Of a stretch of DNA of 64,000 bases, positions 36,440 through 49,607 are shown piece after piece; the stretch's first letter is position 1; every line of letters begins with the position of its first letter. This DNA comes from Adineta steineri. Lineage: Eukaryota > Rotifera > Eurotatoria > Adinetida > Adinetidae. The stretch covers positions 126,750-190,749 of the forward strand of contig CAJNOI010000167.1 of NCBI GenBank assembly GCA_905250115.1. The letters are read 5' to 3'. A program made the position numbers and the translations under genes. The notes below the pieces were generated by a model, which made no database searches, was not told the DNA's origin, and saw only the letters and a program-made list of their open reading frames with translations.

Positions 36440-39193
36440 TTAATCTTCAGCACCACTACTATCGAATTTAAATTTAACTGGAGATTTTCGACTAAATGAA
36501 AAATAAATTATATATTATCATAGAAGAAATATAAACTTACAAATAAACATGATTATCATTAGTATCTTCATCAGAATCAGTAGGAAAAAGACGAACTCGA
36601 AGTGGATCAGCAGCAACCGGTGGTGGCGGTGGTGTTCTAAACAACAAAAAGATAAATATAGTTACTATCGATTAGAAATCATTCTAGTTAAGTTTGATGT
36701 ATAACCGGTTCGAAATGATATAATTGATATCACTCTAGAAACTATCTGTTTTTTCTTTGGAATCTTTTATGATGACCTTATTGTTAAACAGCAAGGATTA
36801 GAATAATGACGGATATCATACTTCTTTATAAAAAATACCTCAATTTTTGAATAGGCTATCTAAATATACATATGACTGAACAATAGAAATGTCTGTTCTT
36901 CTTCGAAATATGACATAATTAACGTGTTTTGTCTTAAAATAATTGTAACTTACACTTGTGAATGATCATGAATAGAAAGTTGTTTTAAATCTTCTAAAAA
37001 ATCAGATAGAAAAATTAGATGATATAGAAAAGTAAATTTATTCGAACCATCTGAATGTTCGTCATGATAACCACCATAATTAGGTGGTCGTTTGGGTTTT
37101 TTAGTCGGTGTTCGACATCCATGACTAATAGGAGAATCATGACTATTCATTGATGAAAGAGTCTATAGGTAAATAAAAAATAAAAACTTATTAAAATATT
37201 TTTTAATCTAACTTGTTCATGTCTATGTTGATTAAATGCAAATGGTGAAATCATATTACAAATCTAAATAAAAATAAAAAACAGATTCAAATGAATCTTC
37301 CTGTTTTTTTTGTCTTACTTCTTCTCGAATTGTAGGACTATCAAATACATCTTTTGCTGTTGGTCGTTGTTGATAATTCGAATGAATCATTCGAAAAAGT
37401 AGTTTTCTTAAATCCAAATCAGTTAATACTGATGTTATTTCAATTGGTAATTTTAATTCTCGAATATCTGTCCAAACATCACCATTCACAGGCATATCAT
37501 AATCACTAACTAATTCAAGTGCTGCTAAACCTAAACTAAATACATCAGCAGCTGGTGATATTGTTCCCGATAAAACTTCAAATGCAAGATAACGTGCATC
37601 ACCATCTTGTGCTAATGTTGATGGCTACACAAAAAAAAGAACGACATTCAATCAGTTTTTTTCAAAATTCTTAATTATTTATTTACACTTCGTAAATCAT
37701 GTACAATACCAAAATCACATAGTTTAAGAATTCCATCGTTTGTAATTAAAATATTTTCTGGTTTAACCTTCAATAAAAAATGTAAAGATTAAGATAATTT
37801 TCTTAAAAGGTTATAAACATACATCCATATGAACATAATATAATGAATGAAGATAAACAAGAGCCTACATAAAGATTTATTTTAATAGAAAAAAAAGAAA
37901 CTTAAAATTTTAATATTTACTTGACTTATTTGAAAAAGAAAATGCCAAATCATTGGTTGACTTATTTGATGTTCTGCAGAATATTCCAGTAAACTTTAAA
38001 GAGAAAGATTATATATATATTCGTATATGAAATTATTAATTAACATACTTGCTTTGACAAAGTTCAGTTTGAATATATAAACGTTCACGTTCTTCCCATG
38101 CATGAATTATTTTAAGAATATTTCTATGTGTAGTAAGTGTTTCATGAAAACGAACTTCTTTTAATTTTTGATCACTGAAAAATTTAATTAGAAGGACAGT
38201 TTGTTTTTTTCAGAAACTTTTTTACCGATCGGATTTGCCACGAAATTTTGTTAATGAACGTTTAATTGCATATAATTGATTATCTTCTTTATGACGAACT
38301 TTATATACCTAGAACATAAGAACAAATATTCATTTAGTTAGGGTTATTCTAGCAGTCGTAATAGATATTTTTTAAGATAAATATAATAATTAAATTATAA
38401 TTGTTTTTTTATTTATGCCTAGAATGTAGACTCGTAAATATTCAATTCGATAGATTTTAGTTGAGAATAACAAGTCATATGTAACTGAATTACTATAAGA
38501 TTCCTGATATGATTGTCTGAGAAATATATGAAGTATACTACTTATCAATGCAGAAAAGAATATTAAATTTCTCTTCAATAATCATTCGATTAAGCTTGCA
38601 AATATCAGACCTACAGTTTCAGAGGTACAGAATCTTCCTCGTATGCACCTCTGTATGGTTTAAAGATTTACGATGCATTCGTTTTTGTAAGAATAGAAAG
38701 AAATTGTTCAAATAACTATGAGTGTTATCTTACTTCAGCAAATGAACCACGACCAAGACATTCCAGATGTTCAAAACATTCATCCCAATACGTAGATGTA
38801 GTTGATTTCGTATAAAATGGACTTTCTAAAGCTGAATATATTCAACAAAAGTTAAATTAGATCACAAAATTTAATATAATACATACCAACACCAAATGTT
38901 TTTGAACTTACTGATACAGCATTTGCTATTCGACTAGCAGCTGGTGTAAAATATCGATAAATACGACATGAAACAGGTTTTGGTGGTTGAGTTATAGCAA
39001 TTCTTCGACGACTTGCCTTAATAATAAATATATATTATGAACTATATGTAAGAAAAATTAATGAAAATGATTTTTTGTTGTTGGTTCTCACTTTCTTGCT
39101 GGAGAATACATGAAATGAACTATTTGATGTACGCTCTGGTGAAAAGATTAATTCAGTTTCTGTAGTCATTCTTGTCTCATGTGACAAAGTCAT
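36440..39193 (-). CDS. PKMYT1: Membrane-associated Cdk1-inhibitory kinase, Wee1/Myt1 family
   Basis: Phosphorylates Cdk1 on Thr14/Tyr15 and holds cells in G2 (family knowledge). Order seen: N-terminus 'PPKPVSCRIYRYFTPAASR', then 'SPFYTKSTTSTYWDECFEHL', glycine loop LGRGSFAEVYKV, 'LYAIKRSL' lysine, alpha-C 'KEVRFHETL', catalytic loop YVHMDVKPENILI, 'LCDFGIVHDL', 'ARYLAFEVLSG', and the Myt1-typical 'AADVFSLGLAALEL' and 'RPTAKDVFDSP'. The catalytic loop is H-M-D (Myt1 kinases also have a non-Arg residue here, H-L-D) and APE reads AFE. After the kinase domain come short Pro-rich/basic exons ('TPTKKPKRPP', 'TPPPPPVAADPLRVRLFP') and a weakly hydrophobic stretch 'FTFLYHLIFLSDFL' where vertebrate Myt1 has its membrane segment. 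That stretch lies at an exon end and may be intron read-through. About 12 exons; stop at 36440-36442 after FDSSGAED. Start: ATG at 39191-39193. Confidence 0.9.
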
Positions 39194-40336
39194 CAAAACA
39201 GAATCTTGAAATAAATAAAAAATAAAAATTTCTTTTATATATATATAATCAATGAAAAGTAGATTAAATTTTCAACAGAATGTGTGAACAATCAATGATG
39301 ACATTGTATTTTCAAAAGAAAAGCGATTTAATTCTTTTTTCTTCAACTGAGTTGTATGACGTATCAAAAAAAACATAACTGTGAACAACTTAAATAATGA
39401 TACATTTAATAATGTCAAGATAGACAAAATACTTTTTTTATTTTTATAATGAAATATATTGTATTTATTTCTCAAGAACTTATATGAAAACTTATTCTGA
39501 TATATATGTGTATATAAACTTGATAGGAAAAATATCATATGGTTTCATTCAATAGCCATAAAATAAACAAAAGCCATGACAAATGACAGTCATAGATGAT
39601 TTTTTTTCTTTTCTGTTTATGATTGTAGATATAAACCATGTGAGTGTTGATTGCAATGACTGTCATATCATAAGAATTTCATCTATTTAATAATTAATAA
39701 ACAACAAAATTTATTGTTGCGATATACAATTTTTAGTTTTCTTCTCGTGCAAATCAACTTGTAGCAATCGCGTGCTCTAACAAGTGAATGTTTTTGTACT
39801 CAATGATACCTTCTGTATTTGTCGTCATTATATAGAATGAAAGAATACAAAATAAAATCTAAAAATGACATATAGATATTTAGTTTGATTTTGTCATCTC
39901 ATTGTTTTATAAATTCTATTATTAATTGTTCATATCACACACATAAAAAAAAGAAAGAGAAAAAAAGAAAAAGAAAACTTCGCTTTTTTTTCTTTTTGTT
40001 GAAACAGAAGGCAACAGACGGTGTTTTGTTTTTAATAATTGATAACACATACGCACACATATGACAAATAAGAGTGAGACATTGTGTGTATATGTATGTA
40101 TGTATGTGAATGTAGTATACGAGAAAAAAAATAGAGAACAACATCAATAATAACAACAGAGAAAAAAACGAAAGAAAAAAAAAATACAATTAGTCGAGCC
40201 CGAAGAGCAAAAGAAAGAGAGAGATTCTTTGTTTGTACAGGCGCAAATTAGAAAATAAGAGATAAATAATAAAGAAAAAAAAAACAATGTGCTCACAAAC
40301 AACGTGAGATTACATTATTTTTTGATTTTTTTAAGA
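39194..40336. other. Intergenic, low-complexity; no gene
   Basis: Myt1 5' flank and BCL9 3' flank. Purine-rich runs (39943-39990, 40120-40185, 40205-40280) and TATG/TATA repeats near 40087-40108. The minus frames 39272-39538 and 39935-40189 are composed of Phe/Leu/Lys runs from simple sequence and are not credible genes. Confidence 0.45.
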
Positions 40337-43300
40337 TCACCAATAAGGCGGTGGTTGTCCACCATCAACACTAAGATTTGAAGGTGGTGCTTGTAAATCA
40401 TTAAATTGAGAGGAAAATTGTGAATCATTAGGTGGAAATTGTTGTTGCTGTTGAGAATCAGGCATATTTCCTGATGATGCATGATAATGAATTGTTCCTG
40501 GTTGAAGATCACCTGGTGGTCCACCGGGACCTAAATTTTGAATATTTAATTGTTGAATAGACATTGTTGCTGAAACATAAGTATTATTAATTGATTGTGG
40601 TGGAGGTAGTCGTCCATCATTTAAATGCATGGGATGTTGAGATGGATGTAAATGTGGATGCATATGAGGATGATGATGTGGTGGTCCCATACCAAAACTA
40701 TCGTCCATCATAGGTGAAAAACGCATATGTTGTTGTTGATGATGACCAGGTGGTGGTGGACCAAGTGATGGATCCATATTATGCATTTTAAGATAATGTG
40801 GTGGTGGTAAATGATGAAGATGTTGTTGCATTTGCTCAGATGGTGGCATTAAACCTTTTGATGAACGTGATTGACCACCAGGATGATGCATCATCATTCC
40901 ATTTGGATCCATTGAATGATGTGGAGGCATCATTTTATACATATGTGGGTGTGGTGGAGGTAAATTACCAGGATGATGTGGATTAAATTGAGGAGGCATA
41001 GAATCTGGTGGTCCTAACATACGATGATGAGGATTCATATTCTAAAAAAAAACAAATTTTAAATTAAATTTTGAAAATAGAGAAACAAAATTATCATACT
41101 GCAAATTGCATATGTTGTGGTGGCATATTCATATGTTCCATTGATTTAGACATATGACCTAAATTTGGACTATTTAATGATTGTTTTGATCCTTGATTAT
41201 TTGTTGAATTATATGGCGAATTTGATGATTGTAAACTATTTGTCATTTGAAGCATACTACTTAATGGTGGTGCCATATTTGATGTTGGTGTTTTTGGATC
41301 ACTATTCATATCTAATGGTTCATCTTTTGTTGAATTATTATTTGACATCATTAATGGTGATGATAAATTATTGTTATTATTATTATTATTGTTATTATTA
41401 TTTACTAATTTTGATGAACGTGGTGAAGCAACTGGGCCATTTTGTGGTGTATGTCCTTGAGAAAGATGTGTAGGTGTTGTTGAACCAGATTGCTGCTGTT
41501 GTTGTTGTCCAGGTGGTAAAAGATTTGAATTATTATTTGGTGTATTATTTGAACGTCCTGATGGTGTCATTGGTTCATCTTTACATGAAGAAGACGATGA
41601 TGGACCACCACTTGTTCCATTACCTGGTCGATAAGCTCGATTTAAATATCTAGTAATTATTAATTCTTCACCTTCCATACCTGAAAATAGAAAAAAATGA
41701 TAATTCTGAACAATATATATTTGTTTTTTTTCTTCTTCTTACCATATTCATTGTAATCCATTTGTGTTGGTGATGATGTTAATTGTACTTCACCAATATT
41801 ACCTGGTAATTTTTTATTAGCTGATGGTAATGAATCTGGAATGAATTTTTCTGGCTGTCCAACTTTATATAAACGAGGCATTGTGGACGATTCCATTCTA
41901 GGTGAAAGTAATTTACCATTTGGTCCTAGATTACCGCCTCCTGACGTTGTAGCAATTGGAGGTGTTAATGATGATGGTGATGTTGAACAATAAGGTGGTG
42001 GATGTCCACGAATTTGTTGAGATTTTCCTTCTAGGTGTTCCATTTGCATTTTATTCCACTCTCTTACTGCTTGTGATTGTGAATGATGTGGAGGAAGTGG
42101 TCCATATGGATCACCAGGACCTGGTCCAAATTGTCCATGAAAACCAGGCGGCATTGATCCATTCATATAACCATGTGGTGGACCATTCATATCAAGCATC
42201 ATTCCATCAGGTGGTCCTCTCATACCTGGTGGTAACATATGAGGTGGTGGTGGTCCAATACCCATCATATGGTGTGGTGGACCAACACTATGTGGACTGT
42301 TCATCATCATCATTTGTTGCTGATGTGGATCCATAGGACCACCATTCATTGATGGTGGCATATTAGCAGCAGCAGCAGCTGCAGCATTTGCTTTTCCTCG
42401 TCCACCACGACCACGTCCACCAGTAATTTTTGTTTTAATTTCATTTATTTTATCTAATTGATTCTTTCGATGTTTTATTCGTTCAGGTGTTAAATTTTCA
42501 ATACCATCCGATTGTGATTGACCCATACCTAGCATTGGTGGCATACCACCCATACGCATGCCATGTGGTGGTGGTGGTGAACCACTCATCATATGTGCAC
42601 CCGGTGGTAGAAGATGACTTGGTGGTGGTAAACCACCAGGACCGGGCGTTAAACGACCAAATGGTGGTTGCTGTTGATGATGAAAATGTGGATGTGGCCA
42701 ATTTGGTGGTGGTCCACCACCATTATGATGTTGTAAATGAGGATTATGATGTGGTGGACCAGACATCATCATTTGCATAGTTCGTGGTGATGGACATCCA
42801 TGTCCTGGATTCATATGCATTGGAGGACCACCAAGTAATGGATTGTGATTATTATTCGAAAGAGACTAAACAAAAATAATAATAAAATCTATTAATTATC
42901 AAACAGTTTCCAATGGGATTTATCAACGTTTTCTTATTCTTCTCTTTTTTTTGCCTACTACTCAATTACAAACATTTCCCATGAGTTATACAATCATCTA
43001 AATGACATTTTAGCTATTTTTTTTTGTTGATAATATATTTTGTTAGAGTTTTAACTTACTGATAAATATTGAGCAGTACTTGGTAATGATTTATGATATT
43101 CAATTATATTTGGATGTTCATTTTTTAACACAGATTCAGCTGCTTCATTAGCTAGTTGTGTTGTAAATACAAACACTTGATTATTTGCCTGTAAAAGTGG
43201 ACTATCACTGGTTATTGTATATTGATTACGTGGCGACATAGACATATAAGATGATGGTGGCATTATTGGAGGTAAAGATTGCTGTTGTAAAGATGGTGGT

Positions 43301-43946
43301 GGTGGTGTTTGTCGTGTGAGTAATGAGGAATTTGGTGTCGTTCTACCGGTATTATTAACTGATGGAGCAAAATCATAGGATCCAGGACCCATATCATTAC
43401 CATTTCGAGATGGTGTTGAAGAAGGTGGTGGTCCATTAGATAAAGCTAAATAATTATTTGAGAAAAATATGTTACTTTTTTTTTTTTGTTCAAAATATAA
43501 TTTCACTTACGAGTTCCTGTTCTACTTAATGATCTTTCTGAATCATTTTGTTCAGTTTTTTGTGGTTTTACAGAAGATGATGGATCAAAATCTATTGATG
43601 ATGGATCAACAAGTTCTTCTAGTTTACGTTTATTTGTTTTATTATTCGTTTGTCTAGATGAATATATATCAGAATATTGATTCATTGGAGAATCAGATGA
43701 AGGAATTTGTTGATGAGAATCATTTGTATGTAATAACATTGTTGCTGAAGGTAATGTTCCACTGTCCATTCCATTATTAACTAAAAACTAATTAATATAC
43801 TTATCGATGAATAAACATGTACATATCTATATATATAATAGAAAAGCAAAATAAAACACACCACTATTGTCAATTGACGATTGTTGTTGTGCAGCAGTTA
43901 TGGAAACTGATGCAGCCGATTTGGCTTTTTTGGCGCTGTTTTTCAT
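40337..43946 (-). CDS. BCL9: BCL9/Legless homologue, beta-catenin coactivator
   Basis: Nuclear adaptor of Wnt signalling joining beta-catenin to Pygopus. Exons: 43862-43946 (MKNSAKKAKSAASVSITAAQ), about 43512-43789, 43075-43447, about 41743-42866, about 41100-41680, and 40337-41040. HD1, the Pygopus-binding domain, is recognisable as VFVFTTQLANEAAESVLK followed by 'NIIEYHKSLP' (BCL9: VYVFST-MANKAAEAVLKG). HD2, the beta-catenin-binding helix, is LTPERIKHRKNQLDKINEIK (BCL9: LSQEQLEHRERSLQTLRDI) followed by an RGRGGRGK stretch and Ala run. The rest is Pro/Gly/Met/His/Asn/Gln-rich, typical of the family; a poly-Asn run is at 41371-41403. The C-terminus ends ...GGQPPPYW. Total roughly 1,000 residues, shorter than human BCL9. 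Start: ATG at 43944-43946; a preceding out-of-frame ATG at 43957-43959 could form a short upstream frame. Confidence 0.88.
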
Positions 43947-46900
43947 TCGTATTGATCATCTACATTTATTAATATTCTATCTGAAGCAAAAAAAAAAAAA
44001 GAATGATAAGATGGTTTTTTTTGTTAGATGTTTCTTAATTTTTTATGAACGTCAAACAAGTAAGAGTGTGTGTACATTCGCGACACGTTCACGTACATAC
44101 ATTATGGGAGAAGGAGGAGAAAAATGTCAAAAAAGAACAAATAGCGGGTTGGCGCTCACTCTCTCCTTCTTACGTTCAATCTGCCGTCCGATAGTACGCT
44201 CTCTCTCGTTCTATCTCTCTCTTTCTTCTTCCATTCATCGTGCTCGTTTGCCAAATACACCCAACAACTGTTCAAACTGAAAAGAGAACGAGGAAAAGAA
44301 GAACAAGAAGAGAAAAACGAACGCGTATGTGCACGAGTGCGTTGAACATCATTCATGCTCCGAGCATGTTACACGAACAGTAAAGAAGAAGAAGAAGAAG
44401 TAGCAGCATTGGCGGTCTGCATCACGTGAAAGGCGAACAAGAATAACAACAACAATAACAGATGCGTAAAAAACAACATCCCTACTATATAGCTCACTGT
44501 GCTCGTTCCCGCTCGCACACTGAAATGTCTCTATTTTTCCTTCGGTTTTTTCTTTTATCGTTCTTGTCGCTTCTTTCTTTACCCAGACAAAGAACCGATA
44601 GTGCAGTACCGAACGCGAAAGAGCAAAAGATGGAAAACATCCTTCGTCTTCTTCTTCTTCTTCTTCTTCTTCTTCTTTTTCCTCTTCTTCTTCTTCTCTA
44701 TTCTCATCATGAAGCTTTTTTTCTAGAGTAGCAGAAGCAGTACTACTGACACTCCTGCAGAATAATCAAATGAAACAAAGAGAAAAGGAAAAAAAAAGAA
44801 AGGCAGAAAGAAAGAAAGAAAAAAAATCCATACTACTCCATCATAGTAAAACAGTCATCATTGTATATAGTTTCTTTTTTCAAAATGAATGGATGTATCA
44901 AGGTGTGAAAAGTCTAGTGTTGGATGACTGACTAGCTGTTTTACAGTAAAAAAGAAAGAGTTTCTTTTCTTTAATAACATGTTCATTTCCGAACGTGCAT
45001 CTTACGCTTGTGTTCGCAATCCATGCATGCATGAAACGACAATGAGATACTAACATACTCCCTAAGGTGTGTAGCAAAAAAGGGAGAAAAAGACATAGTA
45101 AGCATAGTTGACCAAGCAAGAGCACTTTGTCGATATATATCATGATTCATATAGAAAAAAAAAGACGGAGAAAAAAACGTTCCCCTCTAGGGACAACACA
45201 ATAACGACAATACTTGTTGCTGTATACTGTAACAACAATAGAATATGCTTGTTCGAGTGTAAGAAATAGTGGACAAGAAAAGTGGATCAAGTAGGCATCA
45301 TCGAACAATATGATCGATCATGAATCAGAATTAATACAAACATTATTTGATACATACTATACATAGAAACAAGACGATGATCATTGTATTGTAAAAGATC
45401 TATCTATCCTATCTATCTATGTTATGAGAAAGAGTAGAAAGAAATCCGATACTATTACTTGTATGTAAACAGAACGATAGATAATATTTCGGTACTAGCC
45501 TGACCTGTTCTGTCAAGAATATAACTTTTTTTCTTCTTCTTTCTCTTCTATGAATGAATATGAAAAAAAAAACTTATGTACACATATATACATACATATA
45601 TTTGTCCTCATTTAGACTTTTTTTTTCTCTGTCTTTTCATTCATACATTCATAAACAAGAAAGAAATTGTCTCTTACCATCGAATAAACAGCAACGTAGT
45701 TCAAACAATGTTGATGACAGAAGAAAAAAACTGCCTTGCACACACACACACACACACACATACATGCACGGACAGAAAAAAAAGAAAAAAAAAAAGAAGA
45801 AGAAGAAAGGGTGATGTGTTAATAATACGAAGAACTTTTTGCTGCCACGGTGTGTTCGTTTCAACAAAAGAATGAGGAGAGAAAGAGAGATTGAGAATGA
45901 GTTGAGAGCATATGAGAAAAGAAAAGAAAAAGAAGGAGACGTATTACAGCTAGAAGAAAACAAACAGGCAGCATGCCACTATTTGTCAAAGCTCGCGTAA
46001 TAAAAGCGACATATTTAAATGTAACGCAAAAAAAAAGAAGAAATAACATAAGAAACTAACTACTCTATTATATATTATAATTTGACTATTCAACATACTT
46101 TAGATTTATTTTATTATTATTTTTTTTTAAATATTATACTTATTTATGAGCTTTGTTTTTCTTTTCTCCTTAAAAATCCTTGCATTGATACTCACTGTTC
46201 ATAGTCATCATTATCATCGTCGCGTAATGTATTTTCTTCGAGAAAACGAGAAGAAGAAGAAGAAGAAGAGAAGGCAGTAACGACCAGGACGACGACGACA
46301 GAAGAGCAGAAGAAGAGAAAAGAGACACCTTCTCCATATGTATTATGCTTCACTGATTTCGAACAAATGACGTAGATAGGTAGACATGCAGAGACGTATA
46401 GTCAAATAACGATGGCAAAAAGTTACTGTCATTACTAGTAATATTATTCTACTTTGTAGTATACCTATATTTAAATATACGTATATATATATATATTATC
46501 AAATAAGTCGATATCTAATTGTAAACTATCAAGTTTATTTTAATGATGAGGAGAATTTTTGTGTATTAATTTCGAATAGAATGAGAACAAAAGAAGATGC
46601 AAAGACAAGTTTATTGACTTTTCTTTTAATAGTAGGAATGATGACGATAGCAACCTTGAGGGATAGAGAGCGAGACCACGCATTTCCACTCTGCACACTT
46701 GACTCTTCCTTTTTTTTCTCGTGAGAATAGATCGATGCGAATGATAGGGTCTTGAACTTATCATCTCTTCTCTTTTTCCTTTTCTCATCTTCTTCTTTTT
46801 TTCTTTTTACTGACATGATTTTTCTGTGACGACAGACAGTTTTCTTTTTTTTTTTTTTTTTTTTTTCTTCTCATAAGCACCCACTTACACTCTTCTACCA
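43947..46900 (-). promoter_or_regulatory. 5' leader intron and low-complexity upstream region of BCL9
   Basis: A strong minus-strand donor (CTATGAACA|GTGAGTATC, exon edge 46196) and an acceptor at 43960-43961 just before the coding exon suggest a non-coding first exon above 46196 and a leader intron of about 2.2 kb. The stretch is dominated by simple repeats: CTT runs (44644-44698), GAA runs (44384-44400, 46249-46271), CA runs (45739-45760), a long T run (46846-46866) and CT tracts (44206-44226). Frames here consist of Phe, Leu, Ser or Lys runs and are not credible genes. Composition resembles the 5' flank of RasGRP (3-5 kb). Confidence 0.45.
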
Positions 46901-49607
46901 TTATTCTTTTCTTTTTTTTTCCTTCTCGTTCGCTTTTACTACTATAGGTTATGCTTCTCACATTTAAAACAATTTAAATTGATATAAAATCTAGTAATGA
47001 AAACAATTCATAACTGATTATCAATTGTTAAAACTAGTCTAAATAATACAAAAAATAAAATATATAATCGACAATGAAAATGACAGAAATAGATGTATGA
47101 AATATATAGAAGAAGAAAAAAAACACATTTATATATTTAATAAACCATCTATTCGTTTATTAATCAACCGAGCATGACACTTGTTATATTATGAAATGTG
47201 TCGAAAAGCAATAAATAAGAAAAAAAACAGTACCTCTATTTTCATAATATATATAAAAAAAACTAACGAATAGAATCTTTGTTTTAATCGATTCGATTTG
47301 ACTTATACATAAACATGCGATATTATCTTGTCAATATATCTTTTACATATGAATATATTAACTGGTATACTATAAACGAGCTTTTAAATATATAAACTGA
47401 ATAATGGGAAACACTAATTAGTTGAGATACATGATAATAATCTAATATTTATATGTATATCTTCATTAATACTATCGGTAAATATTACCTCAGTACATTT
47501 AACTGATAAACTATTCCTTTTTTTTTTAATAAATAATTATTTTTTGTCAATGTAAATGAATACAGTCACCGCGCATATATAGTTAATATGGTCATGCTAT
47601 CAAACACAAGATATACTTTAAATAACAACGTTTTCTTTTTCAACTGTGTGAGTTCCTGCAGAGTCTCAGGGTTGAACGTGCCTTTGATGATGTTAGCTGT
47701 ATTCTTTGATTAAACAAATTCATAATACAGGAAGAGAAAAAAGTACTTCTTGCACTAACGAAATTTTCATTCGGATAGATTTCGATCAATATAAAACATT
47801 GCTAATTTTGATTAAACTATAGTTTTATAACGATTCTACTTTATATGAAGTTCAACAAAATACTTGGAACTATATTCTGATCGATGCGAAACCTTAAATA
47901 TTCAAATATATCATAACCTTAAGCGTCAAGCCTTGTGTTTATATTTGGTTTCACTAAGAATATAAGAGAAAAAAAAAGAAGGCTTCATTAAATCTACAAA
48001 GATTGCTTTGCTTCTAAAACTTTTTGTTCTTACCTAGTTATGTAAGAATGACATGAATTTAAAATATAAAATTCATTTCATAGATGCAATATAATTATGT
48101 CAAATATAATAATTTTGTTTTTATTGTTGATATTTTTCTTACAAATCTCAAATTATGAACAAAAGATTGTCTTTATTATTGGTTTAGAAAAATCAATCAA
48201 TAGAATTAGAAATCAATATGAGCGACATCTATATAATAAAAATGTTTGAATTGATTTTTATTAGAAAAGAATTTTATTTGAATGTAGAATTCGTTGTTAA
48301 ACAATTGTTAAATAATTTAAATAATATAATTTATACATTAAAATATTCATTGGTCAATAGTCAACCACGAACTAATTTCTCCTTCTTCTTCTTCTATCAG
48401 CAGTGTTGCGACATTGAAAAAAAACAATCAACTTTATATTTGACGCGACGAATAATATATGAATATTTTTATTTATTTTCCATATAAAACAAATGATATG
48501 ATTCGTATTGAAATATTATAAATCAAGAGATATATCAATCTAGTATGTATAAATTAGGAAAATTTATTATACATATATATATATTATTGATTTTTAGACT
48601 GTGCGAACTTGCATGGTTTATAACTGATAGAGTATGTATTATTTAGATTAATTTTTATAATTATTAGATGTGAATTAAGATTATTAATGAAACTGTATTA
48701 AAGATGATTTATATGAACGTAGTAAAAGTTCAAGTATAGTTTGTCGATCATATTAGCATAATAATTTCATTATCAGATATTGAACTATGAAAATTAAATC
48801 AAGAGATTTGTAGTGTTGACAGGAATAAGAAGTTTTAGTAATTATCATAGGACAAACTTTGAGTTTAGTCCAATATATCTTTATTGTGGAGTTTGTTGAG
48901 CATTGTTTTTTTCAAACACTTCTTTTGATAAGATGATAATCAACTAACATCTACCTGAAAGTATTTCGTTTAAAGTCATAGGAATGGAATTAAATCATGG
49001 CCAAATATCCGAATGAACATGAGGCTGAGAATAGATTTCAGGAAAGTATGGCTCTAAGAAATTTTATCAACTGAACGTTTACCTTAGATTTTTACGATGA
49101 CACTTATAGCACTCTGATGATCCTGATACTCTTGAATATCAGATTATTCGTTTTAGATGGATGACTGAAAATTGAGTCATAAGATTACACTGATATATAG
49201 GTTTAACATCAGACTATGTTTCTTTTCCCCTACGAATCTAAATTGAATTGTACACCAAATAGTTTTAAACTAAGTTCTATGATTAAAAGTAATCCATACA
49301 TAACTCAGTGGCGTGCACACCAGCAGAAAAACTCTTCGCCCTGCGAATAGTTTTTTGTAAGCTTTACCCCTCTCCAGATATATTTTCTCTAAGGGGGGTA
49401 CCCGTGCCTCTAGGGCACTCCCTTGACATAACTAAAGTCTTAATAATGAAAACATTCGTCGCAATCTAAGAACACATGACCATATTATTTCATTGAATTT
49501 TTCTATATTAAATAAACGAGAAGATTTAATTAAATATTTTCTTTAGGATTTTAATAAACAATTTTATTAAATAAATCTCTATTTTTCTTCTAGCGATTAA
49601 ATAGACT
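46901..49607. other. Intergenic between BCL9 and cullin-3
   Basis: AT-rich. A plus-strand frame at 48218-48487 (89 codons) has no recognised domain and lies in sequence of the same composition as its surroundings. A GC-richer patch at about 49309-49435 (CAGTGGCGTGCACACC ... GGGGGGTACCCGTGCCTC) looks like repeat-derived DNA. The last 50 bases form the cullin-3 leader with a CTTCTAG acceptor-like stretch before the start codon. Confidence 0.4.

Noticed and set aside
41165-42780. Plus-strand frames opposite BCL9
   Set aside because: Complement of the low-complexity BCL9 exons; the minus strand has clear HD1 and HD2 domains and splice sites.
44462-44731. Plus-strand frames with Leu or Phe runs
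   Set aside because: Translation of a CTT repeat in two frames; no splice or domain support.
45554-45963. Overlapping frames on both strands near the CA repeat
   Set aside because: Made of CA, A and GAA simple repeats; not credible coding sequence.
48218-48487. 89-codon plus-strand frame upstream of cullin-3
   Set aside because: No recognisable domain and it contains a CTT-derived Phe run; composition equals the flanking DNA.
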